From contig CAKQNH010000121.1 of the NCBI GenBank assembly GCA_934255105.1, forward strand, positions 1 to 9,557: a stretch of DNA of 9,557 bases, given 5' to 3'. Source of the stretch: an uncultured Pirellulaceae bacterium (GTDB lineage Bacteria > Planctomycetota > Planctomycetia > Pirellulales > Pirellulaceae). The stretch's first letter is position 1; every line of letters begins with the position of its first letter. This document shows, one piece after another, positions 6,299 through 9,557 of this stretch. Below the pieces are notes generated by a model. That model was given only the letters and a program-made list of their open reading frames with translations, was not told the origin of the DNA and searched no databases. The translations under genes and the position numbers were made by a program.

Positions 6299-7879
6299 TT
6301 ATTCACCGACTTCCAGAATGCCTTCGTCGATCTGATGCTGGGCGTGCTGGGCCAAATTTTGCCAAGTAGCTCGCTGGGCGGAGTCGAGCCCGTCCGGCTG
6401 CATAGTGCGCAAGACCTCTAAACCTTTGCGCGGCCGCTGCAAGTAGATTAGCAACTGCGCCAAATTAAATTGAAGTGATATCCGCTGTTCAGAAAACGTT
6501 TCGATGTGTGCGCGCAAAAGCGGTATGGCCCGCTGATAGTCCTTGGCTTTCAACAGTAGCTTGATTAGCCCAAACAGCGAGGCTTGTGGCAGCTTCGTCT
6601 CGGGGTGGCTGACTTGCAATTTATCGTACAGTTTGAGCGCGACCGGCACGTTGCCTTCGGCGATCGCTCGCTCGACTACTTGCAGACGTTGTTGGCTGAG
6701 AGGCAGCGGCGCTTCCGGTGTCGATGGAGCAGCCTTGTTTGGCTTTGATCTGCGAGCGACCTTTGGCAACGTTTTAGCTGCAGCCTGCGGGGGTACACTT
6801 GCTCGTCGTGAAGGCGCAGGCGACGAAGTTGCCACCGGTTGTGCTGCGGCTCTGGCTGTTCTGCGATCGCGATCGCCCACGCTGGCCCGCACAAGCGCTC
6901 GCGCCTCGGCTTCCAGTTGCTCGTCGCGAGCTATGCCGGTCTCTCGGCCGTGCCACACACTGACCAAATCCCAACCCTCACAGTCCACCCATCCACGGCG
7001 GAGCCAAATCGCGCCGACTGCTAGCCCCATGGCCAAGCCGACTAAATGCATGAGGCTACTGGTGATGCTGAACCCGCCGGAAGCGACTCCGATCAACTCC
7101 ATTGCCATTTGGATGAAGCCGAACATCAGCACAGGAATCTCGATTGATCCCCCGCGCACTCCGAATGCCCAAAATACGTCAAACTCATTGCGCGGGGCCC
7201 ACACGACAGCCACGCCAAGCAGTCCCAACAGCGCGGCATTAGCACCCATGGAAACCGACGGCTGTGCCCACAGCGTCAACGTCTGCTCCAACGCGGCTTG
7301 CGCAATGCCGATCCCCAAGTAGATCCCCAGCAGCACTCGCGCACCGACTTTGCCCTCGACGATCAAACCAAAGGCCCACAAGGCAAGCAAATTCAGTAGT
7401 AACTGGATGAAACCGGCGTGCAAAAACAGACTGCTGATCCACTGCCACGGTTTGATTCCCACGCCATGCTCGAGCGCCAGCGTTAACGTCGCACGAGACG
7501 ACTGGCGACTGCGGGGAACGCTCGGTTCAGCTTGCGTGGCCGGCTTCCTCTGAGCCAAGCTGGCTGGCAATTGGCCAGCATTGGCAGCCACATCCGCGAC
7601 TGAGTCGTCACCTTCTCCGGCAACTGGCGGCGGCTCTTCGACGATGCGAAATGCGTCAGCTCTCCAATCGGCGTCCTGCGCGGCTTGCTCAGCCTCGTCC
7701 CGCTCCGGCGGTGCGAACGGGTTGAATGCTGCGGCCGGATTACGCCGCTCAGCTCGTGACGCATGCGATTGGAGCTGGCTGCTGGGAACCGCAAAGAACA
7801 GCAGCGTATTGACCAAAATTAGCGCACCTGTAGCGATGGGCCAGTGGTAGAGCGGCGCGTCGGTAGAGTACGGAATCAT
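6299..7879 (-). CDS. Rhomboid-fold membrane protein with C-terminal TPR-like region, predicted catalytically dead
   Basis: 526 residues from the ATG at 7879-7877, chosen because MIPYSTDAPLYHWP leads straight into the first helix (14-32); aagg lies about nine bases upstream. The 51 in-frame codons further upstream overlap intergenic repeats. Residues 33-140 are a proline/charge-rich disordered insert, far longer than the usual loop 1. The six-helix rhomboid core spans about 145-295. HAGFIQLLLN (154-163) matches the family HxxxxHxxxN but has Q159 where active enzymes have the second His; N163 is kept. The catalytic GxSG motif reads VSMGA (209-213), with Met211 in place of the serine. His278 (MHLVGLAMG) is kept. 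Residues 295-390 are a basic, Ala/Pro-rich linker, and 395-515 form TPR-like helical pairs, suggesting protein binding. Known inactive rhomboids act as trafficking or quality-control adaptors; a similar role here is inference. Converges on the S46 gene and diverges from the secreted-protein gene. Confidence 0.82.
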   Translation of the reverse strand: MIPYSTDAPLYHWPIATGALILVNTLLFFAVPSSQLQSHASRAERRNPAAAFNPFAPPERDEAEQAAQDADWRADAFRIVEEPPPVAGEGDDSVADVAANAGQLPASLAQRKPATQAEPSVPRSRQSSRATLTLALEHGVGIKPWQWISSLFLHAGFIQLLLNLLALWAFGLIVEGKVGARVLLGIYLGIGIAQAALEQTLTLWAQPSVSMGANAALLGLLGVAVVWAPRNEFDVFWAFGVRGGSIEIPVLMFGFIQMAMELIGVASGGFSITSSLMHLVGLAMGLAVGAIWLRRGWVDCEGWDLVSVWHGRETGIARDEQLEAEARALVRASVGDRDRRTARAAAQPVATSSPAPSRRASVPPQAAAKTLPKVARRSKPNKAAPSTPEAPLPLSQQRLQVVERAIAEGNVPVALKLYDKLQVSHPETKLPQASLFGLIKLLLKAKDYQRAIPLLRAHIETFSEQRISLQFNLAQLLIYLQRPRKGLEVLRTMQPDGLDSAQRATWQNLAQHAQHQIDEGILEVGE

Positions 7880-7925
7880 AATATTCGCCTTGCCACATCC
7901 ACTCATACCACAGCCGTTGCCGGCT

Positions 7926-8088
7926 GTAGCGGAACTCGCCAAGAGTTTCCACCCACAAACCATATAACACATTGCCGAAGCCCGTAGCGGAAATGGCCAA
8001 GAGTTTCGACCCACAGTGCAAAAGACAGACATCGCCGAAAGTCTTGGCGACTTCCGCTACCATTCACCGAAAGTCTTGGCGACTTCCG
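7926..8088. repeat. REP-like repeat cluster, four copies in two orientations
   Basis: Two forward copies start gtagcggaa at 7926 and 7984 (period 58) and share a 'ggccaagagtttc...acccaca'-type body. Two inverted copies follow, ccgaaagtcttggcgacttc at 8035 and again at 8067. The copy at 7984-8010 and the one at 8034-8060 face each other with outer ends gtagcgga and tccgctac, so 7984-8060 could fold as a long imperfect hairpin with 27-base arms. Related copies lie at 9128-9190. Confidence 0.85.
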
Positions 8089-8163
8089 TGACACAAGGCA
8101 TCCCACCCGGTCGAGGCGGACCCAAACTGAGAAGCCTGTCTCAAAACGAATCAATTGCGTCAA

Positions 8164-8208
8164 CTATCGTATCAGTTTGCACCGCTTTTTGCTTATCGTC
8201 GTCTCCAT
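8164..8208 (-). CDS. Possible 14-residue small ORF with perfect Shine-Dalgarno
   Basis: On the minus strand AGGAGG (8219-8214) stands five bases before ATG at 8208-8206. The frame reads METTISKKRCKLIR and stops at TAG (8166-8164). It is basic and too short to assign. It may be a leader peptide of the leftward rhomboid transcript, the remnant of a gene truncated by repeat insertion, or chance. The ribosome binding site is the only evidence. Confidence 0.2.
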   Translation of the reverse strand: METTISKKRCKLIR

Positions 8209-8294
8209 TAGTTCCTCCTAAAACCACCCGTCAGGCAATAATTTGTTTGAATTTTCTATCATGCGGTCCGCTTAACGCTAATGGCAGGTCGTTT

Positions 8295-8310
8295 TGGCAC
8301 GCAAATAGCA
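8295..8310 (+). promoter_or_regulatory. Candidate sigma-54 (-24/-12) promoter
   Basis: tggcacgcaaatagca fits the RpoN pattern TGGCACG-N4-TTGCA with exact GG-to-GC spacing and one mismatch in the -12 box (tagc for ttgc). The GG is at 8296-8297 and the GC at 8308-8309. Transcription would begin near 8320, about 48 bases before the secreted-protein start. RpoN promoters need an enhancer-binding activator, whose site I cannot identify. Confidence 0.45.
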
Positions 8311-8367
8311 CACCGAAGGGTATGCAGGCACTGTTAGCTAGCAGGCGCTTATTATGGGAGAGAAGTT

Positions 8368-9099
8368 ATGAGAATTGTCTACGCAAGTTGCTTCGCAGCC
8401 TTGCTGACGATCTGCGACGGCACATGGGCGTTTGCCCAAGGCGGTCCGGCCGTAGCCCCGGTAGGTCCAGTCGCACCTCCAATTGTAAACTGGAGCTACG
8501 TGGGGCATTCCAGCACGCTGCAAGAAGGTTATCTACGCGGCGCAGCGGCGGCGATTCAGTCCGTCGGGCAAGCCAATTACCTGAATTCTATCGCAGCGGT
8601 CAACCTGCAAGAGGCGAATCGGCAAGCGATCGAAAACCAGAACACTTATATCCGCAACACGCTCCAGAATCGCGAATTAGTTCAGCAGTATCGCGAGCGC
8701 TATCGTCCTCGCGCGCCGACGAAGGAGGAATGGCAACGCGTGACCGAAGCCTCGCTTCCCGACCGACTCAAGCCAGACCAATTCGACCCAATCACCGGCC
8801 AATTGGTGTGGCCGCATATTCTGCGAACCGACGAGTACCGGCCATTTCGCGAGCGGGTGGATGTGCTTTTTTCCAATCGTGCTCCCGACAACAGCGGCGA
8901 CGGTAGCCCCTCTCAGCGTGAGCTAGCTTCGCTGATCGATGCCATGAAAATGTTGCTTAAGTCGAATATTAAAACCGTCACGCTCAGCCAATACTCGTCG
9001 GCTAAGTGGTTTTTGAAATCGCTGGACTACGAAGCTCAACTGCCGCTCCAGAACCTGCCAGCCATCAGTGCTGTAAGCGCGACCGATCAGCCGCAGTGA
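8368..9099 (+). CDS. Secreted planctomycete protein of unknown function
   Basis: A 243-residue protein with a signal peptide MRIVYASCFAALLTICDGTWAFA, cleavage probably after residue 23 or a little later. A Pro/Val/Ala-rich linker (24-40) follows, then a helical segment at about 45-112 containing SSTLQEGYLRGAAAAIQSVG. That segment is rich in Asn/Gln/Arg (NLQEANRQAIENQNTYIRN). I recall similar 'STxxEGYxRG' segments in many short exported planctomycete proteins of unknown function; this is memory, not a search. Residues 113-170 (RPRAPTKEEWQRV, DPITGQLVWPHILRTDEYRPFRERVD) look like a compact conserved domain; the rest is helical with no motif. There are no cysteine pairs or catalytic motifs. The ATG has gggag seven bases upstream. 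A sigma-54-like promoter precedes the gene and a terminator follows, so it is probably monocistronic. Confidence 0.85.
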   Translation: MRIVYASCFAALLTICDGTWAFAQGGPAVAPVGPVAPPIVNWSYVGHSSTLQEGYLRGAAAAIQSVGQANYLNSIAAVNLQEANRQAIENQNTYIRNTLQNRELVQQYRERYRPRAPTKEEWQRVTEASLPDRLKPDQFDPITGQLVWPHILRTDEYRPFRERVDVLFSNRAPDNSGDGSPSQRELASLIDAMKMLLKSNIKTVTLSQYSSAKWFLKSLDYEAQLPLQNLPAISAVSATDQPQ

Positions 9100-9127
9100 G
9101 CTATCGACCGAGCTTTGCAATTCGCAA

Positions 9128-9190
9128 CCGAAGTCGCCAAGACTTTGGTCCGGCAGCGCCGAATGCCCGAAACTCCTGGCGACTTCCGCT
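9128..9190. repeat. REP-like inverted pair after the secreted-protein gene
   Basis: ccgaagtcgccaagactttgg (9128-9148, first 20 bases plus one) faces an inverted relative ctcctggcgacttccg within 9165-9190. The arms can fold as an imperfect hairpin with a spacer of about 16 bases. It belongs to the same family as the cluster at 7926-8088, so the secreted-protein gene is bracketed by copies of this repeat. It lies between the stop codon and the terminator, so it would be transcribed in the 3' untranslated region. Confidence 0.8.
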
Positions 9191-9217
9191 TCGGCAAACT
9201 GTGCCTTTCCCTGCTGG

Positions 9218-9253
9218 GACGCCCGTTCGACTTCGAGCGGGCGTCTTTGTTTC
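9218..9253 (+). terminator. Rho-independent terminator of the secreted-protein gene
   Basis: gacgcccgttcga (9218-9230) pairs with tcgagcgggcgtc (9233-9245): 13 pairs, one of them a G-U wobble, with a very tight turn. tttgttt follows directly. It is rightward and 118 bases past the stop at 9099, after the REP-like pair. Confidence 0.8.
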
Positions 9254-9388
9254 TATATATACCAACCCCGAAATGGCTTGTAGGCTGCAGGCAGGGAACC
9301 ACTACCACTACAGCCACCGTACAATTAGTTTAAACTGAGCTATTCAGCCCAGCGCATTTCCCCACGCCGCCGACCTCGAAGGCTAGCA

Positions 9389-9557
9389 ATGATTAATACA
9401 GCCCTCAAAGACCATCTGGTGCGTCACGTTTTGGCCAAGGTCAAGATGCCCGCACAATATATTGGCGGCGAGCGAAATATCGTCGTTAAGCGGTCCGACG
9501 AAGTCGCGGGTAGGTTGTGTTTGTGCTTCCCCGATGCCTACACGATCGGCATGAGCC
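9389..9557 (+). CDS. B12-binding radical SAM protein, N-terminus (partial)
   Basis: Only the first 56 residues are in the window. MPAQYIGGERNIVVKR at residues 20-35 and LCLCFPDAYTIGMS at 43-56 match the start of the TIGR03960-type family (YIGGExN...K and FPDxYxIGMS). In that family an N-terminal cobalamin-binding-like domain precedes a radical SAM domain with a CxxxCxxC iron-sulfur site. Neither the cysteines nor any C-terminal fusion domain can be checked here. The ATG at 9389 has gaagg at 9378-9382, six bases upstream. It follows the secreted-protein terminator, so it is probably a separate transcript. The enzymatic reaction of the family is not known to me. Confidence 0.8.
   Translation, partial: MINTALKDHLVRHVLAKVKMPAQYIGGERNIVVKRSDEVAGRLCLCFPDAYTIGMS

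Larger units (their letters stand above)
7880..8367. other. Divergent intergenic region, 488 bases
   Basis: The left part (7926-8088) is filled by REP-like repeats. The right part (8091-8367) holds a 14-codon leftward frame with a perfect ribosome binding site and a candidate sigma-54 promoter for the secreted-protein gene. I see no other gene. Longer frames on both strands here run through the repeats. Confidence 0.5.

Noticed and set aside
6543..7322. 259-codon plus-strand frame opposite the rhomboid gene
   Set aside because: Antisense shadow with Ser/Ala/Pro/Arg composition; the minus-strand frame has clear rhomboid helices and motifs.
7880..8032. 51-codon upstream extension of the rhomboid gene
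   Set aside because: It is translated from REP-like repeats and contains no membrane or signal pattern; MIPYSTD at 7879 leads directly into helix 1.
8016..8906. 296-codon plus-strand frame overlapping the secreted-protein gene
   Set aside because: It begins in repeats and runs through the secreted-protein gene in another frame; the 8368 frame has a signal peptide and ribosome binding site.
9327..9336. Ten-base palindrome agtttaaact upstream of the radical SAM gene
   Set aside because: Too short, single copy, and consistent with chance in an AT-richer intergenic stretch.

Overview
The window looks like chromosomal DNA from a planctomycete, probably of the Pirellulaceae/Rhodopirellula type. 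This rests on gene content recalled from memory, not a database search: a small two-helix membrane protein, a secreted 'STxxEGYxRG' protein and a rhomboid-TPR fusion typical of that group, loosely packed genes pointing both ways, and many short palindromic intergenic repeats. I see no phage, transposase, CRISPR array, tRNA or rRNA.

Layout. 1-207 (-) is the N-terminus of undecaprenyl-diphosphatase UppP. Divergent from it, 355-1302 (+) encodes a DUF368/PopT undecaprenyl-phosphate translocase. A roughly 950-base gap follows, holding tandem hairpin repeats and a leftward rho-independent terminator below a run of stem-loops, which may be the 3' end of an unannotated RNA. 2252-3184 (+) is a family 2 glycosyltransferase-like protein with degenerate catalytic motifs. 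3271-3573 (-) is a small two-helix membrane protein whose stop codon lies inside a palindromic repeat. 3900-5921 (+) is an exported S46 dipeptidyl-peptidase. Between its end and the convergent rhomboid gene lie a 25-bp minisatellite and two inverted copies of a composite palindromic element. 6299-7879 (-) is a rhomboid-fold membrane protein with a TPR-like tail that has lost its catalytic serine. Upstream of it is a cluster of REP-like repeats. 8368-9099 (+) is a secreted planctomycete protein behind a candidate sigma-54 promoter, followed by another REP pair and a terminator. 9389-9557 (+) is the start of a B12-binding radical SAM protein.

How the genes work together. The clearest functional link is uppP-popT. 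UppP makes undecaprenyl phosphate on the outer face of the cytoplasmic membrane, and PopT-family proteins return it inward, so the divergent pair covers two successive steps of lipid-carrier recycling. The downstream glycosyltransferase-like gene could draw on the same carrier, but that is only a suggestion. The other genes look like independent single transcription units, mostly envelope or secreted proteins. The most unusual items are the pseudo-rhomboid-TPR fusion, the candidate leftward RNA, and the two families of intergenic hairpin elements.
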